NCBI GenBank assembly: GCA_032718865.1
Contig: JALUTQ010000028.1
Location: 186,001 to 250,000, forward strand
DNA: 64,000 bases
Direction: 5' to 3'
From: Tilletia caries
Taxonomy: Eukaryota; Basidiomycota; Exobasidiomycetes; Tilletiales; Tilletiaceae
Below are positions 1 to 12,239 of the stretch, piece by piece. Position 1 is the first letter of the stretch; each line of letters opens with the position of its first letter. The notes under the pieces are model-generated. The model saw nothing but the letters and a program-made list of their open reading frames with translations, was not told the DNA's origin and made no database searches. A program made the position numbers and the translations under genes.

Positions 1-628
1 TCGGGGAGTCGGGAACTTGGGTGTGTGTGTTGCAAGGAGAGAGGAGAAGAGATGGATGTACAGGAGGAAAGACGCGCTGGTTGGCAGGAAGGAAGACGCG
101 CTCACGCGCTGCGCTCTACTAGCTCAAGGCTTTCGGCCGATACATGTACATCCTATAGGAGCCCCGCAGGATAACTGTCCTAGGTTCAAGGAAATCGGGT
201 ATTTCTAGCTGGTGACCGCTGTGTCCGGTAACGTGACCTCACTCTAATGTCTGTGACCATTCTCTGAAGAACGGATGGGGTTTCGTCAGTTCCGCTTTAT
301 CTACATAGTACGATGAGTTACTGGTAAACTTTTTCCTGCGAAATGAAACCCCATCCGTTCTTCAGAGAATGGTCACAGACATTAGAGTGAGGTCACGTTA
401 CCGGACACAGCGGTCACCAGCTAGAAATACCCGATTTCCTTGAACCTAGGACAGTTATCCTGCGGGGCTCCTATAGGATGTACATGTATCGGCCGAAAGC
501 CTTGAGCTAGTAGAGCGCAGCGCGTGAGCGCGTCTTCCTTCCTGCCAACCAGCGCGTCTTTCCTCCTGTACATCCATCTCTTCTCCTCTCTCCTTGCAAC
601 ACACACACCCAAGTTCCCGACTCCCCGA
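1..628. repeat. Perfect 284-bp inverted repeat with 60-bp spacer
   Basis: Bases 1-284 are the exact reverse complement of 345-628; bases 285-344 form the unpaired spacer. The left arm starts at the window edge, so it may continue outside. The right arm runs directly into the 5' region of the recombinase gene at 677. The arms contain no recognisable gene; the short reading frames in them are mirror copies of each other. The repeat could be a real palindrome (fold-back duplication, element end) or an assembly fold-back artefact; the sequence alone does not decide. Confidence 0.9.
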
Positions 629-676
629 CTGGTCTGCTTCATTCAAGTGACGGCTCCCCTCCCTCCCTCCTCCGTG

Positions 677-3600
677 ATGGACGTGGATGCACCGTCCACC
701 GCGCCCTCGGCGGATACGCAGCCTCCGGTTGTCCCGGTTGTCGCGTCTCCTCCGCTTGGCAGTCTCATCTCAGCGCCATCAACGGCAGTGGGTGGACGAG
801 GTATCAAGAGGAGACGAGATGGAGTCATATATACCGACAGTAGAAAGCGATTGGCGGTTTTTCTGGTGTTTTTGGACAGGAGAAGGGAGGAACTGTGGCC
901 TCCAGGGCGAAGCAGCTTGGCGTAGGTGTGCCTACACTGTACTCCTGGAAGCAGACGCACGATCAAGGCATCAAGTGAGTTTGGATCACAGCTTGATTCA
1001 GTCCCTGGGCACACAGTCTGATACAGCGTCTTTTCTCACACTCGATGCAGCCTTGGATGCACTCCAGCTCCTGACTCAGCTCTGGCTGAAGAGCTTACAT
1101 CAAATCGATCACGTTCTTCTGCCTCTAATCTCGCGATATTTTTGAAGCCACAGGATGCAAACTCTCTCGCCCGGGAACCAGGAGGTAGTCGTAACGTCAG
1201 CGGTGTCCGAAGCAATACACAGGTCGAGCAAGAGAGACAATCCTCGACGGCGTTCGAACGAGCGGACGGACTTGGTCCACAGGTGGAGAGCGAGGAGACA
1301 TTCGGGGCGGCTGGTCCTGGTGTGTTGCCGCCCGAGCTAGTTGAGCAGCTGCGGATTAGTGGTGCACTGGCTACCGATGCGGAGATTGCGGGGGGGCGAT
1401 GGCGATCCAGCTGGACGCCGACACAAGACCGGGGGCGCAAACGTTCGTGAACGAGACGATCGATCTTGCGCTCCACCTCAAGCAGAGTACTCTCGCTCCT
1501 GGAACCAAAGCAAACTGGGACCGGTGTAAGAGCAGCTTTCTCGTAAGTCGATGTGTTGAGCGAGTCCAGTCCCCTTGGCTTGACACTGGCATCTCAGACT
1601 ACTGACTTCTTTGTTCAACTCACTTCTACCCCGGCATCTCTCTCTCTCTCTCTCTCTCTCAGACGTTTTGGCGCTGTCTCAACCGCATTCGCTCGCAGCA
1701 ACCAGCGCTTGGAGCGTCGTTTGCAGCCGAGGTCCCTTCTCCGCTATCGATGCAAGCACCAGCAAGAGTGATCTCGAGCCCGAGCGCAAGCGCAGCACCA
1801 GCAGCCAACGAAAATGCTCCAGCCACAGCGAACGCCCACGCCTGTGATGCGATGGAGGTGCACACCGAAGATAGCAGCGCGGAGAGTGAGGCGCGGGAGC
1901 AGAGCAACGTCGACGAGGTTCTGGTGTCTGAGCAAAAGCTCGTCACATACTTGAAGTGAGTGCTGGTTGTTGTCTGTTGTGCGAGCGAGCTGGTATGGTG
2001 AGGGCAGATGCATCCTGCTGTCAATATATCACATTGTTGTGTTGTGCTCGAGTGGCTGACTTGGTATTGTGTCTTTGGGCTTGCATCGTCACCACAGCTG
2101 CTTTGTGTTGCACCGAAACCCACAGATCGGCGACGAGGGCCTGGAGACCCATGTCAAAGCTATCGTCAACCTTTGGGAGACGCAGGTCCTGAAGGGCGCC
2201 AACACCTTTCCTCACCCGCGCAATGGCGCCCTGCTGAAAGCCTTCAGGAAAGCAGTCCGGCGACACAAGGTTCAGCACTCAGAACTGCTCGGAGAGGACA
2301 CTTGGAAGCACTCGCTCAACGACGGGTACACGGAGGATCAGCATCTCGAGATCAGTCAATGGTACCTCAGGCAAATGTCCCAGCAGCCCAGCACCTCCCA
2401 GCAGCACAGCACCATCGCCTACCCCGCCTCAGCTTCCGACGCCTGCGACACCTCCACTTGGAGAGCTCGATTCGACTTCCTGATGCAGCATGCCATCATG
2501 GGAAGGTCGGAAGACTTACGGAAGGCCAAGCTATCGCGACTCTACACGCGCACAGTGAGTCATTTCCCTCTTCCCTCGTCCTCCCCTTCTCCTCCCCCTT
2601 GATGTCATCGGATAGATGATAGATCAGGGGTGGACAACGACATGTGGGTATTGGCCCACGGCAGTCGGGGGAGCGTCAGCTGAAACCAGGGCAAAGATGG
2701 TGCGGGGTCGCGGGGTGCACCTGTAGTCTGCACTGTGTGTGTCTTACGGTGACTACTGTGTGCGCCTCGGTTTGGTTGTACTGGGATATGGGTCTGGCGT
2801 GGCATTGGTGTTGTCAGATGTCGCCATTGCTCTGAATGCTTGATGATTGATCGATGATCTGACTTGGTTTTTGTTTTTGCCTTCCTCGTTCGTCCATCAT
2901 AGTTGCCTCAATCACAGCCTCAAGCATGTCCAGCGTTTGTGGTGACCATTCCCCGCAGCAAAGTCAACACAGAAGGTCGGAAAGAGGTCGGTATTGCGGC
3001 TCGGCATAAGAACGTAGAGGCCTGCCCGGTGGGAGCGCTTGCTCTCTTCTTCTATGAGCGCTGGCACACGCGAAAGGAGCCGTTTCCCAACTTCTCCAGT
3101 CGTGCTTCCTGGTACCACCTCATGCTGTTGACGGACTGCGAGGACGACGCGGTCGAGGGCAGCGGCGTTACATGGGATGATCAAGCTCAGGTACTCAAGA
3201 AGGCATTCAGCGACCTCGGCATTGCGACTTCGAATGTCACGCACGCGATGCGAGGAGGAGGAGCCAGAATGGCATTCGAGCGTGGTTGCTCGGAAGACAG
3301 CATCCGGAAGCATGGGCGTTGGACTGCTGGAGGTGATCAGCTGATAGAGCGATATTTGACAGGTGTGGCGCTTCAGCCTGTGCGAGCGTTGGCGGGCTTC
3401 AGCGCAGGAGGAGGCGACTATTGGCTGCCGCGCACATTGGTGGAACCACCATTGGCGCTTCAGCAGCAGCTCTGGCCAGAGATCGAGGAGGCGGAGACGA
3501 CCATCAAGGAGCGACATCGGACGGGCGGAGAGACCGACCAGGCCGCGCTGAACTTCCTGGCCTTGTTGAAGTGGCTGCGGACCGTAATGTTACAAGACGC

Positions 3601-4758
3601 AGCGTGCCTCAGACATCAATACGAAGGCCTCCCTATTTGGTCGATGCCACCTTTCGACACTACCGCATTCGGGACCTTCGCCTCCGCTCTCACAGCAGCT
3701 ATGTCCGCAGCAGTCAGCCCTATTGAGGTCACCATCACACAACTTGTCCCTGCGGTGGGTCATGCACTGGCTGAGCTTCGCGTCAAGCAGGAGGAGACCT
3801 CGGCGATGGTCAAGGCGGCGGTCACCGAGGCGCGCATCGAGCGCGAAGAATCACGGTCCTTCCTTTCGGATATGTTCCGTCTCGTTGTGTCGGCGCTTCA
3901 GCAGAACAACAACAGTGCAGAGCAGCAGCGCAGCAACACTCGTCGGGCACTTGCTACGAGTGCTCGCGCGCTTCTCGAAGCTGAGGAGGTAATTGGATCA
4001 TTGATGTGGTTTGTTCTCTCTCCTGATGTTCGATGCTCTGACATTACATGCCTCCTTTCTTTGGTCTTCAGTTCGTTGGTAGCTCCGGCCCTTCCTCCGA
4101 TGCTGATGCAGCACTTTTTCGACTACAGCAGCACTTGGACACTGGACAGCCGCCTACAGCGCCCTTCACTCTTGTCAGCAGCTCCGTTCCAACCGTTCCT
4201 ATCATCAACGATGTCAGTGCTCGGTCGGTAGCAGCCTTCTCAAACGCGTCTGTCCCTCAAGCCCCCGGTCCTCCTGCTTCTCCCGCTCTCCTACCCTCCT
4301 CTCAATCTCCCTCTCGAACCCCTGCTCCCCCCTCTGCTACTTCGACACCCCTCTCCTTGCTGCAGCTGGCGAAGCGCGTTGGATCGGTGCGTCAGCTTGT
4401 GCAGGTATGGCATGTAGGGGATAGGCTGATCAGGTCTCTGAAAGACCGATTGGAGGGGAAAGATGCTGGCCTGGATGCGGGAGCGGTAGCTGCGCGCAAG
4501 CTTCTCAGTCGCTGGCGCAGGGTGATCGAGTTGGTCGAGGATCTGAGCAGCGGTACGGACCGGGACAAGGTCGCTGTTGAGGTGGATCGAAAGCTCAAGT
4601 CCTTGGGGAAGATGGGACTGCGAGCTCTTTCGGACAACGTTCTCGCCAAGAAGGACGTACGCGCTACATTCGTAGCCGACATCAAGCTCGACCTCGAGCT
4701 TGACTCTCCCCGCTCTGCGCTTTCAGCAACTGTTTCAGCAACTGCTACGATACCATGA
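677..4758 (+). CDS. Crypton-type tyrosine recombinase (multi-exon, with a probable frameshift)
   Basis: The encoded protein would cut and rejoin DNA through a tyrosine nucleophile to move a Crypton element. Exons I can define: 1154-1542, 1663-1955, 2098-2554, 2903-3988 and 4072-4758, all with GT-AG introns; the first exon starts at ATG 677 but its 3' end is unclear. Exon 1154-1542 contains the core-binding motif APGTKANWDRC. Exon 2098-2554 carries MGRSEDLRKAKL (likely first catalytic Arg). Exon 2903-3988 has the RHKNVEACPVGALA motif, then HAMRGGGARMA, KHGRW and ERYLTG (Arg, His/Trp and nucleophile Tyr), the order seen in Crypton/Ndc10-like recombinases. The last exon has a helical region (VRQLVQVWHVGD) resembling the GCR1_C DNA-binding domain, which is a weaker call. 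The frame changes within the G run at 1390-1396, so this copy may be inactive. Confidence 0.7.
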
Positions 4759-5560
4759 GAAGGTGAGTAGTCTTCCTAATTTCCTATTCATTATTGCTGC
4801 TGGGATCTGCACTATACTGACTACTGTAGTGACGCCAACTCCTTTCGAAGCGTCCAGAAAATCGTCCCCTCTCTCCCTCTCTCATTATGCATCCACTCAG
4901 ACAGCTGAGTTATCTATCCAGGTCCCATCTCCCAGACGTAGTCGATACCCCAGGTGGTCGAGGCGATACGACACGTTCGCAGACCTGCGCCATCCAAGTC
5001 TGCCAAATCCATCATCCGGCCTTGTTTTTTTCTCGCCTCGCAAGCTCTTCTCCTTCGCCCGTCGTCACCGCTTTGATTTGGTCCGCTCGCACTTTTCGTC
5101 CTCTCGCACTTGCGTCTCCCGAGTCTCCGACTGTTTCATGTAATCTGGCCTTCGTACTCGTTCCCGCATTTCCATCGCTTTTTGTCTTGACTCTTCCCGT
5201 GGCTGTGTGTTCGTTTAGGCCTGCACCGACCTTTGGGCTGTCCCTCCTTACGCGCACTGTCGCTGATTGCCAGAAGATGTGTTGGGCAACTTTGTGCAGA
5301 GTCTTTCCTTTCTTGCGTCGCGCGGGGTGATTGGCTTGAAGAACAATTATTGGGATTGTATTGCATCGAAGTCTAAGACGAAAGTGCCTGTATAGTGAAT
5401 AGGATATCGGTGGAGGAAACAGTAGCTTCATGAGTGAAGGAAAAGCATATCAGCTGAGGTCTCTTTAAAGGTTTTGGGATTATGGCATTACTCACTTCGA
5501 ATCTTCGATCATTCATCCCCCGTATATTTCTGAATCCTAACTCGTTCTGAAGCCTCCAGC
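4759..5560. other. 3' flank of the recombinase gene, no gene seen
   Basis: Pyrimidine-rich sequence with short frames only. A minus-strand frame of 139 codons (5012-5431) starts with ATG but shows no recognisable motif. I see no repeat marking the right end of the Crypton; Cryptons normally lack terminal inverted repeats. Confidence 0.5.
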
Positions 5561-5569
5561 GTCGATTGA

Positions 5570-6411
5570 TGAATAGCTGCGCAAAGAAAGACGAGAGAAG
5601 TGTCAGTTATCGACTATCAGTTATCGACTATCGTGAGACTACCTCGCCTCGACATCCCATTTCCAAACTGACATACGTTCCCCCTATTTTCGCCATGTTG
5701 TCCGCGGCAGAGGATGCGCTGCGCCACTGGCAACATCCCCTGCCGACGAGACTCTCCTATCCCCTTTTTCTCCTCAAGCACCGCAAACCGGAATTGAATG
5801 ATTAGCAGAAAATCTGAATGGGAAAGAATCCAACAAGCAAGAAGAAAAGAAGTAAGAACGCGTATCAGCACATTGCGCGTAAACTCGTTGATGTCTCTGA
5901 TGGATGCGGCTCACCCTCCTCCAGAAAACCCAACTTCATTGCCGACACAACACTGAGAAAGAGAGAAGGCGTCAGCATAAGTAATTTGCCCTTGGAAGCG
6001 ACGCGCATGAATGGGAATAGGGGACTCACTGTCCGAACTCCGAGGAGCGGCAACAAACAGCGGCCGGCGACGGCAGACGCGCAACAGCGCGCGCGGAGCA
6101 GAGTCGAGGGCGCAAGACGGGAGCTGCGAGCAGCGATGTAGACTGTGAGTGCTGAGAAGATGGGAGCGAAGCGAAGAAGAAATAGGGAGAAACGATCAGC
6201 AAGTGCGAGGGGCGGAGGAGAGAGCAATATGAGAAGGAAATCAACAGCGTCAGTACAAGTGTCTGATTACTTATACTCAGTGCTCGGTAGTGGTGTTCTG
6301 TGAAGTACTTACTCTGTCCGTTGGGTTGGGTTCGGGCTGGTTGCTCAAAGGAGGATGCTTGTGGAGTTGGTGACCGTTCTGCGACAACTTGTGTCCGCTT
6401 CGTGACCCCAT
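5570..6411 (-). other. Possible spliced minus-strand transcript, product unknown
   Basis: Four exons with good GT-AG borders keep one open frame: 6411-6313 (ATG start), 6142-6030, 5952-5915 and 5813-5677, with a fifth beginning at 5576. Donors are GTAAGT, GTGAGT, GTGAGC and GTATGT; acceptors end in pyrimidine-rich CAG. The second exon is rich in Ser, Arg and Ala, like a mitochondrial targeting peptide. The predicted protein resembles nothing I know and the 3' end is not settled. It may be a noncoding transcript or chance. Confidence 0.2.
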
Positions 6412-6536
6412 CGGAGAAATTCTGTGACCGTGCGTGTCCGCGGAGAAACACCCCCTATTTCCTTGGCTGAATCAGGCACGGATATACTACCACCATGATC
6501 ATCACAGCCCGAAGTTCACCCGGTGATCAGACACAC

Positions 6537-6544
6537 CACGTGAC
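6537..6544. promoter_or_regulatory. CACGTGAC box upstream of the BI-1 family gene
   Basis: CACGTGAC lies 111-118 bases before the ATG at 6655. The same palindromic CACGTG core occurs in three other intergenic regions of the housekeeping genes here. Such E-boxes are bound by bHLH factors of the Cbf1 type in fungi; the factor here is inference. Confidence 0.45.
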
Positions 6545-6654
6545 CAACACCCCACAGCTCTGAGCTCACCGCTCACCGCTCACAGCTCACAGCACGCCAT
6601 CAGCATCGACACCGACACCGACAAGCTTCATCTCAGCACAGCACACAGCGAACA

Positions 6655-7912
6655 ATGTCATACGCACAGCAGCCCCCCGCATACGGCGCAGCAGCACCCA
6701 CCCCCACCTCCAGCAAGGGCGCCTACCAGCCACTCCCGCAACACGACATCCTCGCCCAAGCATCCGCCTCCGCATCCGCCCAGTCCGCATCCGCACACCA
6801 ACAGCTCTTCCACAGCGACACCCCGCGCGGCGAGGCCGACGAGGACGATCCCGATGACTTCAAGTACGGCACCACTGTCTCCCAGTGCTCGCTTGACGTC
6901 CGGCATGCGTTTCTGCGCAAGGTGTATACTACGCTCTTTCTCCAGCTGTTGGGCACTACTGTTGTGGGCGCGCTCCTGAGTCGGCCGGCGGTGGCGGATT
7001 GGTTGCATGAGAATAGCTGGGCGATGATCTCCCCTTTGTTCTTGTCGATGGTTGCTATGATTGGCGTGTATGCGCTGCGGCACAAGCATCCCTGGAACCT
7101 CGTCCTTCTCGCCACCTTCACTTTGGTATGTCATCTCTTTCCCCCCTCTTCCTCTGTTCTTTTTTCTAAACTCACTCACTCTCCCTCCTTTGCATTGTGA
7201 CAGCTCGAAGCACTCAGTCTCGGCGCAGTCGTCTCCTACGTAGACCAGGTCGTCGTCCTCCAGGCCATGATCATCACCTGCTTCGCATTCGTCGGCCTCA
7301 CCCTCATAACCCTCCAGTCCAGGTGGGACTTCGAGAGCATGGGCTCATGGCTCTTCGGTGGCCTCCTCATCCTTGTCGGAGCAGGCTTTGTTCAGATCTT
7401 CCTGCCCTTCAGTCGGACCTTGGATCTGGTCATGGCTGGTGCGGGAACGGTCCTCTTCTCCCTCGTGAGTGTTCATCCTTTACCCACGCCCCCATCTTCT
7501 CTTGCTGACCTCTTTCTCCCTTCTCACCTCAGTACATTGTCTATGACACCTCCGTCATTCTCGTGAGTATCTTTTCAAATCACATAACCCCTCGGTGGCG
7601 GCACGTCCCTCTGACTCCGTGCTCTCCCTCTGCCTCATCTGCAGAAGCGGCTCAGCCCCGAAGACTGGGTCCTCGCCAACCTGTCGCTCTATCTCGACAT
7701 CAGTATGTGTCCCTCCTGCTGCTCAACCTTCTATCTCTTCTTCGGAACCTGATGTTCATTCTTATCTTTCCTCGCAGTCAACCTGTTCATCAACATCCTG
7801 CGCAGTGAGTCACCCATCTAAACATAAGATGCCTCGTAGCCACTTCACTTTGCTAACTGATTCTCCGTTTCCTTCTCCACGAACAGTCCTGAACGGTGTT
7901 CGGGACGACTGA
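6655..7912 (+). CDS. BAX inhibitor-1/Lifeguard (TMBIM) family membrane protein
   Basis: A multi-pass membrane protein of the BI-1/Lifeguard family; fungal members (yeast Bxi1/Ybh3) act in ER or vacuole membranes in calcium handling and cell-death control. Six exons: 6655-7125, 7204-7464, 7533-7562, 7645-7702, 7778-7804 and 7887-7912, giving 290 residues. A Pro/Ala/Ser-rich cytosolic N-terminus of about 80 residues ends in DDFKYGTTVSQC and is followed by VRHAFLRKVYTTLFLQLLGT, which is diagnostic of the family. Hydrophobic segments follow through to the C-terminal KRLSPEDWVLANLSLYLDI, INLFINILR and ILNGVRDD. The length fits the family. Exons three and five are only 30 and 27 nt. The ATG at 6655 has a good context (ACAATG). 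The next gene downstream lies on the same strand, 550 bp away. Confidence 0.9.
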
Positions 7913-8462
7913 GCCATCCCACTCCTGCCCTGAACCTCAATCTTTTCTCCCAGTTCAGCTCAACAGTGGCCCAACTTTGTACATATAACTCGCGGCAAAA
8001 AACGACAAACACGACCTTCTCAGCCCCGCACCCCGCCCTGGCTCGCCTGCCTCGGTCGACTTGCCACTGCCACTGCATCTGCGCCTTGCCGCCACCCATT
8101 CTCACGTCTTACATACACTTCCACCGCTACATATACACAGTCTCTCCCCCCCCCCGTACGACCGACCGACAACGAGCTTCGGTGCACCTCCTCGGCCTCC
8201 CAGTTCTTCTAACCCCTTCCCATCTAGTTTGTGTGTACATGTATCTCCCCTCCAGTTCTTCTGCCTTTGCTTCTCCAGGTCGAATGTGAAATTGAAAAAA
8301 GAAAAGCATTTGACCGTCGAAATGCGTTCGTTGCGCAATGATTTTTTTGGCTGGCAAGGGTTCGAAAGGTGAAGAAGAAAAAAGTTGGCTGGTCGACTAG
8401 CGGAGGTCCATCATTCACTCACTCACTCACTTACTCACTCAAGCAGACCAAAGAAAGCAGCA
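7913..8462 (+). other. Intergenic: BI-1 3' UTR and NOP53 promoter
   Basis: Pyrimidine-rich DNA with a C run near 8147-8155 and a (CACT)n-like tract near 8415-8440 just before the NOP53 start. No gene or structured RNA recognised. Confidence 0.4.
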
Positions 8463-10261
8463 ATGGCAGTCTCCACGAAGCCCAAGACCAAAGTCGCCTC
8501 AAGCGCAGCGAGCAACCCGCTCGGCAAACCATCAACCCCCTCCCAACCGTCCCGCAAGACCAAGTCCTCCTGGCGCAAGAACATCCACCTCCCCGCCCTA
8601 ATCGACACCCCGCCCTCGACCCTCCCCCCGCCCTCGCACACCCTAACCAACGCCCAACTCTACACAGAAGACCGCTCCGCAGACCGTGTGGGCGCGAATG
8701 TCGTCCTGGGGCTCGTCCCGCAACGTAAGCGGAAGGGAGCTGGGTTGAAGAGCTTGGAGGTGTTGAAGAATCGGAGTGATGTGCCTGCTATTCCTGGTCG
8801 GCCGCGGCCCAGCAGGAATGGCGGTGTTAGTAAGGAGGTGAAGGATCAGTTGAGGAGGATTGCGCATCGGGATGCGGAGATGGTGGGGAGTGGGACGACG
8901 GGGGTGAAGGAGGCTGTTGTGGAGGCCGAGTTTAATATTTGGGAGGGGAACGGTGGCAGGGAGGAGGCTGGGGACGGGGAGGCGGAAGGGGAAGGGGTGG
9001 AAGAGGAGTGGATTGAAGATCCGAGACGCGTACAGGCTAAAGTGAGTACACCCCCACACCCTCCTTATCCCCTCTCTCTCTCTCTACAAACACTAACCAC
9101 AAACAATCACCCAAACAGCTCCCCCGAACAATGACATCAACCCCGCACCCAACCGACCCAATCCACCTGGCCAGGACGCTAACCCCCGCCCTCCCCATCC
9201 CGCACCCAGGCACATCCTACAACCCCACCGCAGCAGACCACGCCGAGCTCCTCCGCTTGGCGTACGATAGCGAGATCAAGAAGGAGAGGGCGGAGAGGGA
9301 GGGTAGGGCTTTTAAGGCTTACTTGGAGAAGGGACGGAAGGAGGCTAGGGAGAGGGCTTGGGAGGGGGGGGAGTATGGGGATGGGGATGAGAAGAGGAAG
9401 GGGAGGAAGGGGAAGGGGAAGGGGAAGGGGAAGAAGGGGGAGGAAGGGGAGGGGGGGAAGAGGAGTGTGGCGGAGAGGGTGAATGATACGTTGGTTCATA
9501 TGGCGGGGATGGATCCGCTCCCCCCGGCTGAGGACGAGGAGGAGGTTGAAGGAGAGCGGGTGGAGGATGGGGAGGAAAGCGAGGAGGAGGAGGAGCAGGT
9601 GTACGAGATCAAGCGGAAGACGAAACAACAGCGTGCACGAGCTCAGCGCGTTAAGGAAGAGGTGCGTAACCCCCCCCCCCCCCTCTTCCCAATATCCTTG
9701 TTACATCCGTGAACGAGCTCACCCTCTAACCTCCTCGTCCCGGAACAAAAACCAGGCCGCAGCAGCCGCCGCAGCCAAACAAGCCCGAATCCACAAAGCG
9801 CTCCTGTACACCCTGCCCTCCCTCCGGCGCCGCGCGAACGCGGCCCACAAAGCCCGGCTCGAAGCGGCTGCTTCGCTGCGTCTCAAACGCGAAGAGCGCA
9901 TCCGGGCCAACGGGCTCGAGGGTGTCCGGGTCGGGCGGAATCGGGTGGGCGAGGTTCGGAGTGGGATGGAGGTGCAGTTGGAGGAGGACTTGGCGGAGGG
10001 CTTGAGGGGTGTTAAGGTATTGTCCCCCCCCCCCCAACTTTTTCCTCCCTTTTTTTTTTCTTGAGTTAAACTCACGACCCTTTTTTCCTTTCTGATGATA
10101 CATAGCCCGAGGGCAACCTCTTCCGGGACCGCTTCCAGAGCTTCCAGGCGCGCGCGCTGGCGGAGCCGGGGACGAATCGGATGCCGGTGTATAAGCAGGG
10201 CAAGACGGGGGCGAGGCATCGGAAGGAGTATGAGATTCCTTCGTACCGGCATTTCAAGTGA
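8463..10261 (+). CDS. NOP53: Ribosome biogenesis protein Nop53 (GLTSCR2/PICT1 family)
   Basis: A nucleolar protein that in yeast recruits the exosome-Mtr4 machinery to 60S pre-ribosomes for 27S/7S rRNA processing. Four exons: 8463-9041, 9119-9661, 9756-10016 and 10106-10261, giving 512 residues. The N-terminus has SRKTKSSWRKNI, the typical Nop53 opening. The middle has GTSYNP (the motif bound by the Mtr4 arch in this family is of the type LFxVD/AIM; the SYNP motif is the conserved Nop53 core) followed by a long Lys/Glu-rich highly charged region with GKGKGKGKK. The C-terminus has the conserved NLFRDRFQSFQARAL and ends RKEYEIPSYRHFK. An upstream in-frame ATG at 8385 would add 26 Ser/His-rich residues; I prefer 8463. 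Confidence 0.85.
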
Positions 10262-10570
10262 GGTTGGTCGGAGGATGGGGATGGCGGTGGTTTTGTATCT
10301 ACGAGTCGGTTTCCTTTCTTTAGGAGGAGAGCGGAATCTTGAGACGTTTTCATGAGCTTTTTCACGAGTCGCGAGGACGCGGTGTGACTTGCCCTTACGC
10401 TCTCCGGGAGCTCAAGCAAAGAGAGGACATGGGAGAGCCCTGCGACAAGGCGAGAAAGGATACCCAAATCTCTTTTTTGAACCATTGAAATTATACGAGC
10501 TTTTCAGGAGGAAGGACAAGAGGAAGTGGAACATAAAGGAAACTGCCCTCGCTCAAGGAAGGAAGATTCT

Positions 10571-12239
10571 CTACGCAGCCACAGCGACCGTCGCAAGCAC
10601 ATCTCCCGGCTGACCCTTGTTGGGAGCCTCGGCCAACAACTCGGCAGGCACGCGCCCAGCCTCGTCGCCGGCGAAACTGCCGCCGCTCTCTACTTTGCGG
10701 GACTGCTTGGCGTATTCGACTTGGGAGATGTAGTCTTCGAACATGCCTGAGCAGTCTTCTGGTCCGCCGGCCTGTGGTGTGTTTTTTTTGGAGAAGAGGG
10801 GTGAGTGTGGCTGTTAGAGGGAGGGGAGGGGAGGTGGGGGTACGTACGTGTTCGGGGTGGAACTGGGCTGCCCAGACTGCTTTGCCGCTGTCGGGGGCTG
10901 TGAAAGGGGAGAGAGATGAGATGAGATGAGCTTTATCGGTTTTTGGAAAAAGAAGAGAGAGAAGGGGGAAGAGAGACTGACTGCTCTTGATGCCCTCGAT
11001 ACTGCCATCGTTAGCATTGACGAACCAAGGGATCCACCCCTTCGGCCACGCGCCCTCCTGACCCGGCTTCAAGCCATGAATGTACTCCAGCGCATACCCA
11101 TGGTTCTGCGAGGTGATGTACACCCTCCCCGCACGAACGCTAGTGCCGACAGACGCAAGCGCAACGACGGGCTGATTATGACCCCGGTTCCCGAACTTCA
11201 TCCGGTACGCCTTGAGCCCGGCGGCGATGCCGATGATCTGGTTGCCCATGCAGATGCCAAAGATCGGCCTGCGCCACTGCTCAATGGCCACTTTGACAGT
11301 CTCGATCGCCTCCGGGATCGAGTACGGCGACCCAGGACCATTGGAGAGGAAGAGTCCATCGAAGGAGTCCCGGACCGCGTTGAAGTCGTAGTTCCACGGC
11401 AGCACGGTCACGGAGGCGCCGCAGCGGAGGAGGGAGCGGAGGATGTTGGCCTTGCAGCCGAAGTCGAGGAGGGCGATGTGGGCCCGGGCGGCCGAGGCGC
11501 CTCCGACGGGGTGGATCGTGTACGCCGTCTTGGTGGATACGCGAGCGATGAGGTTCTCGGTCATGGGATCGACGAAGGAGTCCTGACTGGGTGGAGCCTC
11601 GTGGCCCTCACCGACGACGATGGCGCCGAGGGTGGAGCCTTGGTCGCGGAGCAGGGTGGTCAGGGCCCGGGTGTCGATGCCGGAGATGCCGGGGACGTTG
11701 TGTCGTGCGGCCCAAGTGGCGAGGGATTCCTTTGCTGCGAAGTGGGAGAATCGCTCGGAGAGGTTGCTGACGATGATGCCGGCAGCCTGGAGCCTGTTGG
11801 ACTCCATGAGGGCGCCAACGTCGACGTCCTTGGGATGTTCGACGGGCGAGCCCCCGGAGAAGTTATCAGGCACGCCGTAGTTGCCCATGAGGGGCTGGGT
11901 GAAGGCGAGGATCTGTCCCTGGTAGGAGGGGTCGGTGAGGGACTCGGTGTAGGAGGTGATGGAGGTGGTGAATACGGTCTCGCCGAAGACGGAGCGTGGT
12001 GCGCCGAAGGTCTTGCCGTTGAACTTCTGACCGGTCTTGAGGTGCAGGGTTGCGGGCTGGGAGGGCGGTGCGTGCGTGTGTGTGAGCGGGGCTGTGGTGG
12101 ATGTGGAGGCGTAGGAGCGGGTGGTGGTGGTGGTGGTGGTGGTGCTGATGGCGATGGGCAGCCTGGCGGGAGGAGCGGTGCTGTTGAGGCTGCGACGGGC
12201 GAGGGACGCGGCGAGGCGGATGGAGGGAGTCATAGTCAT
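10571..12239 (-). CDS. CPA1: Carbamoyl-phosphate synthase, arginine-specific small (glutaminase) subunit, mitochondrial
   Basis: Hydrolyses glutamine and passes ammonia to the large subunit to make carbamoyl phosphate for arginine synthesis. Three exons on the minus strand: 12239-10982, 10897-10848 and 10771-10571, giving 502 residues. The first 60 or so residues are Arg/Ser/Thr-rich without acids, a mitochondrial presequence containing a Thr run from a (GGT)n tract. The CPSase small-chain domain follows (FGETVFTTSITSYTESLTDPSYQG), then the class I glutamine amidotransferase domain with nucleophile FGICMGNQ, ITSQNHGYAL and WAAQFHPEH (catalytic His-Pro-Glu). The first intron uses a GTCAGT donor. 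Start: ATG 12239 or 12233 (two Met codons, two codons apart). An attenuator uORF lies just upstream. Neighbours are convergent with NOP53 and divergent from the CASP gene. Confidence 0.93.

Noticed and set aside
17..208. 63-codon frame in the left arm and its mirror image in the right arm
   Set aside because: Identical because of the inverted repeat; no motif, not counted as genes.
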